Below are positions 12,096 through 24,500 of a DNA stretch of 64,000 bases, piece after piece; position 1 is the first letter of the stretch, and every line of letters begins with the position of its first letter. Below the pieces are notes generated by a model that worked only from the letters and a program-made list of their open reading frames with translations, was not told the origin of the DNA and ran no database searches. This DNA is from Psilocybe azurescens. Taxonomy: Eukaryota; Basidiomycota; Agaricomycetes; Agaricales; Agrocybaceae. The stretch is from contig JAJIRX010000767.1 of assembly GCA_023853785.1 (NCBI GenBank), forward strand, positions 124,001 to 188,000, written 5' to 3'. A program made the translations under genes and the position numbers.

Positions 12096-13429
12096 CTAAA
12101 GAAGGCGAGGTTTCTCGAAGAAGAGCCGACGGACGGAGACCCTGTCGAGTTGTGATCCAAACCCCTTCAATTTTGCTCTTTTGACATGTTTGGAACAGCT
12201 GTTAACTTCGTGTTCACTGGTCCCCAGTCCGGAGTTGTTCAGAAAGTCTTGTAGAGCCATATCGAGTGTTGCAGTAGCATTCTGCCGCGGAAGCCAAGCG
12301 GGATGGTTGAATCGTCTGGGGGCACGAATGAGAATGTGTGTTTGCGTGGGCGCTGGATGAATCAGTTAATAATAAATGATAACATGATAAGCATGTTGAA
12401 GAACAAACATAGTTCAGAACTGATTCCGTTCCCTTCCGCGTCAGCTGCTGCCAATGTACGAGACAGAAGACGGTCGGCATTCTGCAAAAATCGCTGTTCT
12501 TCCGCACGGGACATGTAGGTTGTAGGTGGCGGATCGTCGTTAGCAGGTTTACTGTTGACATTTTCTTCTTCGCTTTCACTTTCGCTATCTTCTTCGCCAC
12601 TTTCTTCGTCTTCGCTATCTTGGGGCATCTCTTCACTTCCATCACTCTCTTCATCGTCATTGTCGTCATCATCATCTCCATCCTCATCCTCATCTTCGCC
12701 ATCCTCATCTTCGGTTTCCCCGGAATCTTGGACATTTTGTTGAAAAATATTCGCTTCATCTCTCGTACCCCAGATACTCGGTTCCAATCCATCAATCCCA
12801 AGTATCAGTTTGGATTTTGCTGTTATCAAGCTCGGGCCCACGAGAATCGCCAAATGAGCCTGTGCCAACTTCAAATCATAGCCAGCACACCGTGAAAGAG
12901 CAGTAGATAAAGCAGAGAAAGTAGTATCAAGATGCGATGATATAGTGTCATATGAAGCTAGTAGTTCGGTACGCTGTTTCGCTGCGCGCGTGTTCGTCTA
13001 AAAATCAAGTCAAAAATAGTTACGGTCACACGTCAAAGGTTTACAGACTTTGCCTCCAGGGATCCTTCCCAGTTGCATAACAGGACTATGAGACAACAAT
13101 AAATGACTACTGGTAGTACTTTAAGACAGTAGTATAGCTCACAATGGCACCTGGTTTTTCAGGAAAAGTACATGTCCAAGCAAGCTTGTGGCCAGCCTCC
13201 CAGCTGTGGCATCCGTGACCTTGTCGACTTCCAACTTAACTAAAGGGTAGCTTGTAGCCACTTTCTCTTCAACGATGTCTTCTCTGAGGGTTGTAGCAGT
13301 TGTATCCGGCAGTAACTTCGTTTCCGATGCTGGAAATTCTTTGACGTCCTGTATCTTGGATTCGCCGACTCCGAAAGTGGATTCCAATCCCGCTGATAGC
13401 GGCCCATCTTTATGTGAGAAATAAGGCAT
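12096..13429 (-). CDS. p31comet-like (MAD2L1-binding) protein, four exons
   Basis: Exons 13429-13143, 13085-13049, 12997-12421 and 12352-12096 splice in frame (1158 nt, 385 aa) with GT-AG borders. The first conserved block spans the exon 1-2 junction (LLGHVLFLKNQVPFPVMQL). A helical block in exon 3 (QRTELLASYDTISSHLD) is followed by AHLAILVGPSL. These correspond in order and spacing to the animal p31comet pattern (a LLKH...QLPxPYxQL block, a helical repeat, a LxxLLGG strand). The C-terminal ILIRAPRRF resembles the late aromatic/QAP segment. p31comet binds closed MAD2 and, with the TRIP13 ATPase, silences the spindle checkpoint. A Glu/Asp/Ser-rich acidic insert (about 70 residues) precedes the C-terminal part. 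Assignment rests on pattern, not on a search; an unrelated conserved nuclear protein remains possible. The donor of intron 2 (GTCTGT) is unusual. Confidence 0.55.
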
Positions 13430-16076
13430 CTCTATGCACCGTCAAGTTCAAGGACCAGGTCTATATGTTTGCTTAAATGAAGAAGATTGTTGGGAGATTG
13501 CGAGTCCTGCAAGTTCAAGAACCTGTACCAACAGCGTCACGGCGCGATGTCACAGGGGAATATTATCACGTGCTCGTTATTGTGACTCTCGTGCCAACTC
13601 TTGTGTGTCACCGTCACTGTTCATAATGAACTTTTGTTTCCAACCACCACAATGACCCGTAAACCAATGTCTTTGCCTGCCGAAAGCTCATATATTCGCT
13701 CTCATCTTGATGTATGCACTTAAAATTTTTGAACTTATCGAAAGGACCTACATGCAAATACGAAATACAAGTCACCCCTAATTCTGAACGCAACAAATTT
13801 CTTCCAGCCCGAGGATAAACGAAATGACCATACTCTACAGCTTTCTACTTCTCTAATTTCTGGTCGCTTCAATATCGTACTGTCTTTGGTGTCTTAGTTC
13901 CTGCGGCCAGAATCAAGATATCTGCTCATTTTGCCCATTCTTTGTCGAGATAGCATATATTGAGATCATGGCTTGAAGCAACATGGGGAGTCGGTCATGA
14001 CGGTTGAAGGTGCTTATGAATTCGGTTTCAACAACTCAATTTTTGACGATTTTTATCCACCTCCATATGCAAGCTGATTTCCATCAGAGAATCCGTAATG
14101 TACCTAGTGCTCATTGTGGTTCAGTGTACGATTGTACAGTTGTGTGATGACGCGTCCTAGTAAGCGCGGCGCTCTCAAGGCGTCGGGTCTACCTCCTGAA
14201 ACTCACAAACCAAGATGGTTGTCCATTATTCGCTATACATCAGCTGGGCCGACCACAAGGACACTTTTAACTTCTTTTCTGCCTTGGATTAATGCTGGCG
14301 AACTCTTATACTTGTCTCAAGGAACCAATGATACGAGAAGATACGCTGGAAATGGGTGCTCCTGGCAGTGCAGATATCAAATTGCAATATACCGGCATGA
14401 TGCGACTAGGCTAAGTAGGTACGATAATTTCGGATTCGACTGCTAATTTTATCAGCTCTAGAAAATTAATTCAAGTGACGTATCAATAGGCGGGGTGTGC
14501 CAGGGTATGCCAGTCCGTGCAGTATAGCCCGCGGAAGTATTCCGATATCGGAGGATGACAACTTACAAGGATGCGGCTCATCTGTGGGTTTCTTCTCAAT
14601 AATTATCATTGTATGGGATTTTTTCTTCAATTTACTTGATGTTGATTTATTAAAAACATTTCATCGTGGTAGCGCTAGTATTTCCTATTTCGATCATTGC
14701 AAAAAAGATCGCGTCTCGTCCGGCATACTCTGCATGTCCCTCCATTTTTTGAGCAGCCGCCAATGTCGGAGGGCATCTCGACTGGAAATGCCAGAGTTCA
14801 GTGGGCTTTATCTTGTGATGCCCTCCAAGCGGCTTTCACTGACGGCCCTCGCCATCTGAATGGATTTCTACTTGAGAAGACTTGAGAAATCGCATGGACC
14901 TCTGGGACTTGCACTAAAACATCTGAGCACATCGTTATCCCATGTCAAGAAAGGGCTATACATTGTTGATGACCGCGAGGTAACCGACCATTCAGACAGC
15001 CGCCAATCCCGCCTCGGACTGCAGATTGTCATGTGGTATGTGTGGATAGTCTTTGTCAGGATGATATACTTGGTAAATGCATGGCTTATCCATCTGTTTA
15101 CAAGACACAGGTCGACCTACTGTCTCGATAAGGCAACCTTTGTTGGCTAGTGGTGGGCTAGCCCCACATTATCAATATCAGGTATATACCCATATGTTTC
15201 TCACCAATTAGTTCACCGCCGAAAACAGTGAGGTCTATGTCTTTGGTTCCAGCTTCCCATCCCATATGCGCGAGCGCATTATGCTTATAAAAGACAATGG
15301 ATTAACGGAGGATATATCTGGCTGGCTGCTGGCCCCGCCAGACTGATTTCTGCGAACATAATAACAGAAACCGATTCAACGCCAGACAACGGCCAACGGC
15401 ACCACGGAGTCGCACACATGCACTGACACGATGGATATCCTGCAAGGTCCGAGTAGAGGCTAGTCCTCTTCATAACGCAATAATATCATAGCGGACAACT
15501 GGTGGAAGCCTGTGGAAGCCGCCATCTCGTGTTCAACTAGCCCCTTTTCCCAAATTCACAACAATCAGTCCCACATATCCCTTTTCGACAGAAGAATCCA
15601 GAGATCTGGCCAGTTAAACATTTGAACAAAATTGCCCAGGCATCAACTGCTTTCTAATCTCGTTTTTGATCAAATCAAGTCTGAATGGATCTGCAATGTG
15701 TGCACCTTTGTTGACAGCCACGTCTGTCACGAGCTGTCACGTCCTGCTATATACCCCGTCGGGCTACAGCATCATAGGGACGGCTTCTTTTCTCTCAAGT
15801 TTTCCGGTGGCTCACATGAGTGCCCACGCCCTGTATGTTACGTAGGGATACCAAGATCTCAGATTTGGTGGCTGATCTCTTCTCTGTTTTTATCGCGAAC
15901 CTTACCGATCTTTCAAATAGGTCCCACATTCGGGCAACGGAAGGGTTGCCCCGATTGACCTAACTGGATTGTTCCCATAAAAGTCCTAGGGACAAACCCG
16001 TGGCTTTCTTAAGAACTACAAGAGCTCAGCTAATGGTGGTCGCCAACTTTCAAAGTAGTTCCTCCTCCAATTCCCC
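13430..16076. other. Mostly gene-free; coding-like scraps at 14.1-15.3 kb
   Basis: No complete gene. Short protein-like pieces occur on the plus strand: 14114-14446 (for example LPPETHKPRWLSIIRY), 14860-15150 (LALKHLSTSLSHVKK) and about 15210-15345 (NSEVYVFGSSFPSHM). They are in different frames and separated by stops. They may be remains of one gene of unknown family. 15350-16076 shows nothing beyond the UbiA promoter. Confidence 0.3.
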
Positions 16077-17156
16077 ATGTCATCCTCTCTCCTCTCTTAT
16101 CTTGGCAGCTCGACGAAGGCCACATCGTCAAGGCTAGCATACCATATCTACACTATCTTCCTCTTCACCAAGTCCGACATTAAGACGACACTGATTCCCG
16201 TGGTAAGCGCGTCTCGTATATTTCGCCCAAGATTTATCATTGATGTATACTGTTAGGGCTGCTTTGCTCTCGGAGCCGCACCGCTCTCTCCTACTAATTC
16301 ATTATCTCATGCCATGCAAGCCATATTTTGGTTATGGTTGCATCTACTTCACTTCAACCTCGCCAACCAGGTGCACGACCCAGAGGAAGATAGGATCAAC
16401 AAACCATGGCGACCCATACCCACTGGGCGTATCACCCTTGCCCAAGCGACCGTACTCCGATACGTTGCACCCTTTGTGTGCATGGGCGTCTCACTTCTCT
16501 ACAGTCCTGCCGTGTTCTATGCGGCCTTGATCTTTGCTATTCTTGTGCCCATATACCACGAAGCAAAGGGCGACTCACATTGGCTCCCTCGAAACTTTAT
16601 GAATGCCTTCGGCTACGCTTGTTTCTCCACAGGCTCAACTTTGATCGCATGTTAGAGTTTTATCAAACATAAATCTACTTTCAACATGCTGACATCTTGC
16701 TTAGCACCCAACAGAGCGCAACTAGACGTCCCCGGGGCGCTGTCCATCTTCACTATCACAGCCATACTAGCCACGACGATACAGGCTCAAGACTTCCAGG
16801 ATGTCATCGGTGACGTTAAAACCGGACGACTGACACTGCCGATTGCCTTTCCCAAATTCTCTCGATATACTCCTATGGTATCCCTCCTCCTTTGGGCCTC
16901 TTATCTGACGTCTGTCTGGGAGATCGGCGCCATTGGAACTGCTGCTTTCACTATCCTCTCTATCATCGTTGGTCTGCGATACTTCCTTCTCAGAACGACG
17001 AAAGACGATGAACTATCATACGTGTGGTATAATGTGAGTACATCAACACTGCTAGGTCTTTTCCCTAATGTTGAACTTTCAATCAAGATCTGGCTCGCCA
17101 TCGCCTTCTCCATGCCGGGATATTGGCGCTTCTACAAAGAATCCGCTGCTCTATGA
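16077..17156 (+). CDS. UbiA-family prenyltransferase / UbiA-type terpene cyclase-like membrane enzyme
   Basis: Three exons, 16077-16202, 16257-16650 and 16705-17156, join in frame to 323 aa, about the usual length for the family. Both Asp-rich, Mg-diphosphate-binding motifs are present. The first is NQVHDPEEDRINKPWRP (N-x3-D-x3-D type, followed by IPTGRI) and the second is QDFQDVIGDVKTGR. Hydrophobic segments fill the rest, as expected for a multi-helix membrane protein. UbiA enzymes transfer prenyl groups to acceptors; a fungal branch cyclises farnesyl diphosphate instead, and the QDFxDxxGD form of the second motif is common in that fungal branch. Sequence reading alone cannot separate prenyltransferase from cyclase. 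The ATG at 16077 is the first in frame and gives a plausible short N-terminus. No frame damage is seen. Confidence 0.85.
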
Positions 17157-17611
17157 ACACCATTACCAAACTATCAATATCCACCAGTTGTAATTGTCTA
17201 TAGCTTGTACTGTACTCATACTCCCTCGCCAGTTGCAGTTATTCATCCAACATCCTGACTACACCGACTATAACCCGACACGTCACCAGTTACCGACCAT
17301 CGTCCACCACTACGATCAGCTACGATAGCCCACGATCAGCCACGATCCCGCTCTAACGTTTCAATTGATCCCGCGAACATCCTTGCTTGTACTTTTACAA
17401 TTTCCAACTCAACATCACTATTTTTCCAATAATTTGTAATTTGTATACTACAACTTCCTTCCCCTCTGAGCCGCTTTATCACATTAGCCCGCAACATTCT
17501 ATTATCCTAATGTCCTTTGCAATGCTATTTCACGTCGCTGTTGCTGTTCTTAGTTTTTATACGCAGTAGTTTATAGGCCAGATTGTAACCTATGTAACGA
17601 TGTCCAGCGAG
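17157..17611. other. UbiA 3' flank up to the hAT insertion
   Basis: No gene. 17312-17352 has short imperfect repeats of ACGATCAGC/ACGATAGCC. The rest is T/C-rich 3' flank. The hAT target duplication begins at 17612. Confidence 0.45.
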
Positions 17612-17619
17612 GTTCACTG
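17612..17619. repeat. hAT target-site duplication, left copy (GTTCACTG)
   Basis: This 8-bp word recurs exactly at 21324-21331, on the other side of the element. Eight-bp duplications are characteristic of hAT transposition. Confidence 0.9.
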
Positions 17620-17859
17620 TAGGGACTAACACGGATTAGGCAAATCCGGTTACTACCCATGCACCGTAGTAACCGGATACTATTTTAAGTATCCGTGGAT
17701 ATGTATAGGCAGAACCGCGGATACTACGGATAATCCGCCATATTTAGACGTAGTTTAAAGCTCCGACATCAATCAATCAAAAATCATGGTTTCTCCGCTG
17801 TCAGATAATATGAGAGTCTGCTCTGTGTTGGGCTTCCCTTCCCTTGACCCTGCATCGTT

Positions 17860-20800
17860 ATGCCACCTCGAAAGGGTGGCCATCCAGCCATCCCTACTGC
17901 TGTCCCTGCTGCCAGAGATGGTGCCAGCAAGAGGACAAATATCTTTCCTATCCAACCTGGTCCCCCAGTGACTCCTACACGGCCTGGACCACACTCTGCA
18001 TCTCCTGGAGAGGAATTTCCTGAACCTTCAAGCACATCAAGTGATGAGAGCGAGAGCCAAGGTCCTAAAAAATTATTCCAATTATTGTCTCACCAATCAA
18101 GCGGAGACATAATGCACCAGCTATTAACCGCCAAACCGATCTTCAAGTCTGGGAATGTCTGATGATGACATTCTTGGTGTGTGGTTTAATTATTATAATA
18201 TGTAAATGAGCTAATATATTATTTATGAGATGCGGCAATTCTGTCCTGGCGTTCTCCGGTTTACGATCATTTCAATGTTTACGGCTGCAGCGAAATTTTG
18301 ACAAATTTGGGAAACCCGTCTCAATGATGTATGTTTTCAAATGCAAAACTCATCCTGAGCACCATGCCAGTATTTTTACACGACTACGAATGAAAACTGG
18401 AGATGGTACAAGCAATCTACAGAAGAGTATGGATATGTGTCTGAAAAAGCAGGAAAACTATGTGATAAGCCTGTTGCTGCTTCTATCCCCTACTCGCAAG
18501 CTGCTCACCGTGCTCTTATTGCTTTGCATTGTGCCAAGGATGCTCGTCCATTCAATATAATCTTGGATGAGGATTATCTTGCTGAAATTGAGATGCTTCG
18601 ACCAGGAACCAGTGTTCCACATCCAGTAACTGTTCAGCGATCTTCTTCACATTTATGAACAAGCAGCAATTGAAGTACGAAATTATTTTATGGTAATTCC
18701 AAATTCTGGGTAATTTCAAATTTGTGACTGAAGTGTTTCTTAGCAAATTAATAACATTGTCTATCTTGTGCTTGATGGCTGAACCTCACCTTTGGTCTCA
18801 TCATACCTTGGGTTGGTTGTAGTCTGGTTTGATCAAGGAATAATCCATTGTGCCATTCTTGAATTTATACGGTATCTTTGCACAATTTTTACATTCACTT
18901 TTGAATGCTGATTAAGTTGATAAAATAGGTTAACTCGAAAACATGATGGACGTTATTTAGCAGCTGTGACTGCTGATTGTGTAAAACGTTTTGGCCTTGA
19001 CAAAAAGTAAGCAAATAAGCAAGATAATTTTTTTCAAATTGCTCAGAACATTGTTGATAGCTGTTTGGAATTTGCATGGACAATGCTTCCAACTGCAACA
19101 AGCTTGCTCAAATTCTTCCTGAATTTCTGCCTGACTTTCCAGGTATGGATGCCGTCTTCGGTGTTTAGCACATATATTCAATTTGATTGCAAAGGTATTA
19201 ATATTTCTCTTCTCTTTTTAGTTTAGAATTAATTTAAATTATATTTTGCAGATCTTCATATCATTTTTTCAAAAGCCCAAACTCAAGAAGTCTGTGAAAG
19301 TTACTTTGGAAGGTAGTGATGATGAAGAATATATTCTTGATGAAGGGGATGGAGAAACAGAGGATCAGGATATTGCTGCAATAGAGGAGGCAGTGGTAGA
19401 TGCAGAGGATGATGGTGGAGATGATGGTCAGGTGGCTCATGATAATGCTGTGGTAAGATCTTTGCGTGATATTGCAATAGAGGAAATGGGTAGGAAAGGG
19501 TAATGATGAGTTCAGAAGAGGAAAAAATGGCACTCCAGCTTTTTCCTGCAGTAATGTTTCTATTTAAAATTGGCCTGTTGCTTTCTAATATATTTTTTAG
19601 GTCTCTGGGCTTGCACGCCGGGTCCATGATAATACAACCCTCAATGAGAAATGTCAGCATCTCATTGACCAGGATCCAAATCAACAATCTAACAAGCGAG
19701 CTCTGGATAGGCGTGTTGCAACCCAATGGAACACTGACTTTGATTGTCTTGCAGCTCATTTGCATTTAAAAGTATTGTTCAGTCCCTGACAGCAGTGTCT
19801 GAAAACAAGTTGAAGGCATATCATCTTTCTGAGAAGCAGTGGCAACTTGCAAGTGATGTACAAGAGGTCCTGAAGGTGAGTTATTTAATGTCACTGATTT
19901 TATATATTTTAAATCACCTTGTTATATTTTTATAGCTTTTCAAGGATGTTACACTCCTATTTTCTAAAGCTGAGGTTCCTCTTATTGTCGATGCCCTTCC
20001 TATGCTGTATCGTGTGCGTGACAGCTTAGTTGCTGCTGTTGAGGACAAGCCCCAAAATATTCCAACACCTGATTCTGACTCTGATTCCGACATTTCTGAT
20101 CCTGGTTCACTGGTTCAAGAAACTCCTGCAGTTATTCGGATTGCTGCACATGCTGCTGTTCTACTTATTGACAAATATATGGATCTGACTTGGGATTGTG
20201 AAATTTATGTTATATCAATCGGTATGAGATCTTTTCTTATTCTTTCATCTACACACAGTTAATCAAATTACAGTGATGTGCCCTGACCGCAAGCTTATTT
20301 GGCTAAAAAGCGAAAAGAAATTGATGCAAAGAAGTTGAAGACCATCAAGAAACTAGTTTTAAATCGATGGCAAACAACATATGCTGTTGAGGAAGCTAAT
20401 GTTCGTGCTCCAAAGCAAAGGAGAAACAAAGTAATTTTCATATATTTTTGTGCATCCTATTATTAATTAATGCTCTATTAGGACGAGTCGAAATGGGCTG
20501 CTCCAGAGAATCAAGGTACCCGAAGATCAAAAACATTAAATCAATACCCCGAGGATCACATTCAAACTTACCTTGAGGATGATCCAATTCCATCAAATGT
20601 AATTGAAGAAGCTGGTGGCTACATGAAGTATTGGTTTAATGCAAGCAAGAATCGCCCACTTCTTGCTAAAATGGGACAAGACTTCTGTTCTGCACCAGGT
20701 TTTTATTCAAACTTCTATTAGAAATATTAAACTGACCATTAAACAACAGCAACATCTGTGGATGCTGAAGAGCATTTCGACTGGCCGTCGTCAAGTCAAT

Positions 20801-20896
20801 CACATGCAACATAATATGAGCTCTCAAACATTCAAAGCTCGTATGGCATTAGGTTCATGGGCTAAGACCCCTATTTTCCAAAGTTCTCAGAAGTGA
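17860..20896 (+). pseudogene. hAT transposase, multi-exon, frames damaged
   Basis: The gene probably starts near 17860 (MPPRKGGHPAIP) with a Pro/Ser-rich region. A BED-like zinc-binding stretch follows (VFKCKTHPEHHASIF near 18330). The middle of the transposase can be followed through RKHDGRYLAAVTADC, ASNCNKLAQILPEF, an acidic insert (19320-19430) and RRVATQWNTDFDCL. Then come ALPMLYRVRDSL and finally the C-terminal dimerisation block (NRPLLAKMGQDF, SVDAEE, MALGSWAKTP) near 20640-20870. Several joins need a frame change or cross a stop, for example the stop just before the HIF block near 19165. I count four or more likely introns (ends near 19252, 19935, 20275 and 20480). Probably inactive as written. 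Confidence 0.75.
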
Positions 20897-21144
20897 CTGA
20901 ATGGGTAAAGCTGAGGATGAGGTCAGAAGGTGAAGATTGAAAATAACTATCAGCAAGAATGTAAATTGAACCTTGTCACCTTTACTGTGTAAAAATTACA
21001 ACTATTTTGGCTTATATTTTGCTATATTTAAATTCTACTGCTCTTTCTCTTTCCAATGCACCCAAATATGAGCAAAACGGACAATAATTGGCTATAGGGG
21101 ATGGAATTTAATCCATGAACTACTTTACTAACATGTCGCCGCCG

Positions 21145-21199
21145 CCAAGCCGCTGCCAAGCCGCCGCCAAGCCGCTGCCAAGCCGCTGCCAAGCCGCTG
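21145..21199. repeat. Five tandem 11-bp repeats inside the hAT element
   Basis: Five head-to-tail copies of CCAAGCCGCTG (the second copy reads CCAAGCCGCCG) lie near the right end of the element. The region is abruptly GC-rich inside an AT-rich element. Confidence 0.9.
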
Positions 21200-21323
21200 C
21201 TGCTACCCCTTGGGGCACGGGTCTTAAACGGATTAGTGTATCCGAGCCGTATCCGAACCGTATTTGGCAAATATCCGCGGTTCGGATACGGATACTACCT
21301 GGATAGATCCGAGTTAGTCCCTA

Positions 21324-21331
21324 GTTCACTG
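21324..21331. repeat. hAT target-site duplication, right copy (GTTCACTG)
   Basis: Exact match to 17612-17619. Confidence 0.9.
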
Positions 21332-21549
21332 GCGAAATCATAGCCTGTTCTCGCTGGAGAAGGAGAGGAAAGGAATGTGTAGACATCAGATGATGAATAC
21401 CATTCTGGAACACTTTGAAATGACGACTATTCAATTTTAACGATGTAATTGTAAATGAATGCCTATAAACTGTGTATATACAAATGGTATCGATCGGGAA
21501 AGTGGATAGGGAAAGGATTTAAGAGATGTACAAGAAAGTCGGTGCAAGA

Positions 21550-24500
21550 TTACTTTTTAACAGGGGCCTTTTTCTTCTTTGGTGCTTTAATGAGCGAGTC
21601 TTTAGTAACATCGTCTTCGTCTGCGTTTTTGTTCTTCCCTCATCGTCTGAAGCGTCTTCTACCACATCATCGACCTAGAGAAGACGGCGCAGATCGTCAG
21701 CAACGAGATGCGATTTATGAATGTTCGATCGCTTACAAAGGCCTCTTCCAGGTCTGGGGCAGGGCCACCGGCAAGTTTTTTCGGCACTTTTCCTAGATCT
21801 TGTGCTTTATGGAACGGTATAGGATGTTCAGATGCATTATACCTGAGAAATAATGTCAGTCAGCGGGCAGATATTAGAGCTGAGATGGATACCCACTTCC
21901 TCGTCAACGCAGTTTTGGTGGCTGTCGAAATATTCTTCATGACGATCTCATCTTTCTTCTCATCGACACCTAGTTCGATAATTGTGTCCCAGTCTTCTTT
22001 CGAAATATAGTACTCGTCCATTCGTTCGATAACTTCATCAACGGCACTCTGTAAGACAAGAATGTTAAAACATATTCCTTGTCCAAGTACACAATAAAGC
22101 CAGGAGAACATACAGTTCCTTGATCCATAAGTGGTTTGATAATATGAGGGAACAAAGATGGAATATATGACTGTCGGATTTCTGATTTATCGCCTGACAC
22201 TTTCAATCGCATACGAATTTGCACATCGCCCAACTGTCGGGCAAGTTTGTTCTGTTTCGAATTCTGGCCAAGCCACCTATTTAATTGTGTGTCGTCAAAA
22301 CCAGCCCCACAAAAGGACGAAGACAATAAAAACATACTGGGGGAACGACATGGCATTTGGGCCACCATAGCCCGCACCATTCCCGTATAATTGATATGTT
22401 GGAGTGACGGTTGAACAAACCGCATGTAAGGGCATCAAACCCCAGTGCTGTTCAGGCCTGAATGAATATATTAGAGTATGTCAGTGATGCTATTCAAATT
22501 TCTGCCTCATGTTAAGGAAGAAGGGTAAAAACACGCACCCGTGAATAAGCGCGTCTACAAGATCGCCATCCGAGATGGACGAAGCGGCTCGATCCATTAA
22601 CTGGAGTTCTTTCAGTATTTTCTCAGGCCCTTCAAGATTTCTAACCCGAGCGGGTTCTGTTTTCAGATAGTTTTCCTGTCGTGGGAATTAATCGTCGACA
22701 AACCTCTGCGAGTAAAATAACGTAAACACCATACCTGGATGAACAGAGGAACGAATGAATGATCCTGGAAATAATAATCCATTTTGTCTCCTAGAGTTTC
22801 TCGTGATGTGGGCGAGTAGACATATGGGCCTAACAATTTTGAGGTGATGTCAAAAGGACTTAAAATAGAGTACTTTTGATTCATCCTCGCACTTAAACAA
22901 GAATACGTGAGAGTCGTTTTTTTGATAAGCGCACGGCGGAATACTCACAGGTCTTTCCCGTCGTCAAAATCCATAACATCATTCGATAATTTCCACGTTG
23001 AAAGCATGTTCAGAACCTGGCGGATATCGGATTGTGCCCCATTGATGAGTTGATCAACAACGTTGGCAGGTACTTTCATTTTCTCCCTTGGGAAGAATAA
23101 GGATCAAATCCATGAGGTAATTGTCGATTTGTCACTTACTTGAAAGCGATACTGAGAATTCTTGATCGTATCGATTGCGCGGGAGGCCTTGTGAGTAACC
23201 GTCAATGAGCACATGTACATCCGGTCATATAAACTGACATACTTGTGGAAGGAGAGGCTGAAGGTCGTCGCCATCAACGGCTTCAGCTTCTGCGCCTGGC
23301 GATCATTGGCAATACAGATGATAGGAATCTGTGCAAATTTTGAGTCCGCCGAACTGAGAATTAAGCAATGAAACCTACCTTGGACTTTTTAATCAACGCG
23401 TTCAGCGCGCCGACACCCCCACGGTCTCCAGCGGACATTCCGTCGACTTCGTCCATAATGAGACACGACCTGTCTGTTATCATGACGCCCAGGGAATTCG
23501 TTTCCTAAACGAAAAGATAAGCACCCACAAGCTTAAGAAAAAATCGACGAATTAAGGTTACCGAAGAACCTTTCACGAATCCATCAAGCGAAGTATTATT
23601 CACGTTCATGCCATTCTATCGTCATGAGTAAGCTTCTTCGCACTAAGAATTAGAGGTATAAACCATTACCTCAACGAGCTTCTTGCTACGTGTATCGCTG
23701 GCGTTCATCTCGATCGGGGTAAATCCTCAAGCTTAGCGCACAAATGCGCACTAGTCGTCTTGCCAATTCCAGGGGGTCCGGTTATGAGAACCGCCCGATA
23801 CAGGTTCATGCCGTTTTTGCCAGGCTTCTTGAACCCAGACTTTAGACTTGTGGACCTGTATAAAAAAAAGAACATGTGAACAAAAAAAAAAAAACGTTGC
23901 AGTGGGGCGGGAAAAAGATTCCGCACCAGTCATGCAGCCATTGCTGCAATTTCTCGACCTGTCCCTTGTTCCCGCAGATATCCTTAAGATTTTGTGGGGC
24001 ATACCTCACAGTCCACAACTGTGTTTTAGGATCAACCGCCTTTCCGCTCTGAACATCGGCACGCTCCTTCTTTTCTCTCGATTCCATTTCCTTGGCTGCC
24101 CTTTTGATATCTTCTTGTTCTTTCTCCATTTTCTTCTTCGTTTTCTCGTCCACTTTGCCGTTACCGAGCCCCTTGCGTGTACCGATCATATGCAGGAACT
24201 CATCCTCGTTCAGAGTTTTAATCCCATGCTTTTTGATGGCTGCAAGTTTACTGGGACCTGCATTATCGCCTAGAACAACATAATCCGTTTTGCTGGATGG
24301 CTGCATTACCACCCGACTGCGAAAATAGAATATCAGCAATGTATCGTCAGGGAGGATAGCAGCACGATCACTAACGCGCCAAAGCGTTTTCCCAGATCTA
24401 TGGCCTCATCGCGGGAGAAGCTGCTCAGCTCCCCTGTAAAAACAAGGGACAGCCCGGCGAGCGCGTCAGGCGCACCGTCAGGGACCTCCTTAGAGCCATG

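Larger units (their letters stand above)
17620..21323 (+). mobile_element. hAT-superfamily DNA transposon, 3704 bp
   Basis: The element begins TAGGGACTAACACGGAT (17620-17636) and ends with its inverted counterpart (21307-21323); 16 of 17 positions match. It is flanked by the exact 8-bp duplication GTTCACTG. Both subterminal regions carry many copies of CGGATA/TATCCG words (about 17640-17745 and 21220-21300), typical of transposase-binding repeats. Inside is a plus-strand hAT transposase gene ending in a recognisable dimerisation domain. The exact target duplication suggests a fairly recent insertion, though the transposase frame is not clean. Confidence 0.9.

Noticed and set aside
12555..12743. 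Ser-rich plus-strand ORF
   Set aside because: It is the complement of the Asp/Glu-rich insert of the p31comet-like gene.
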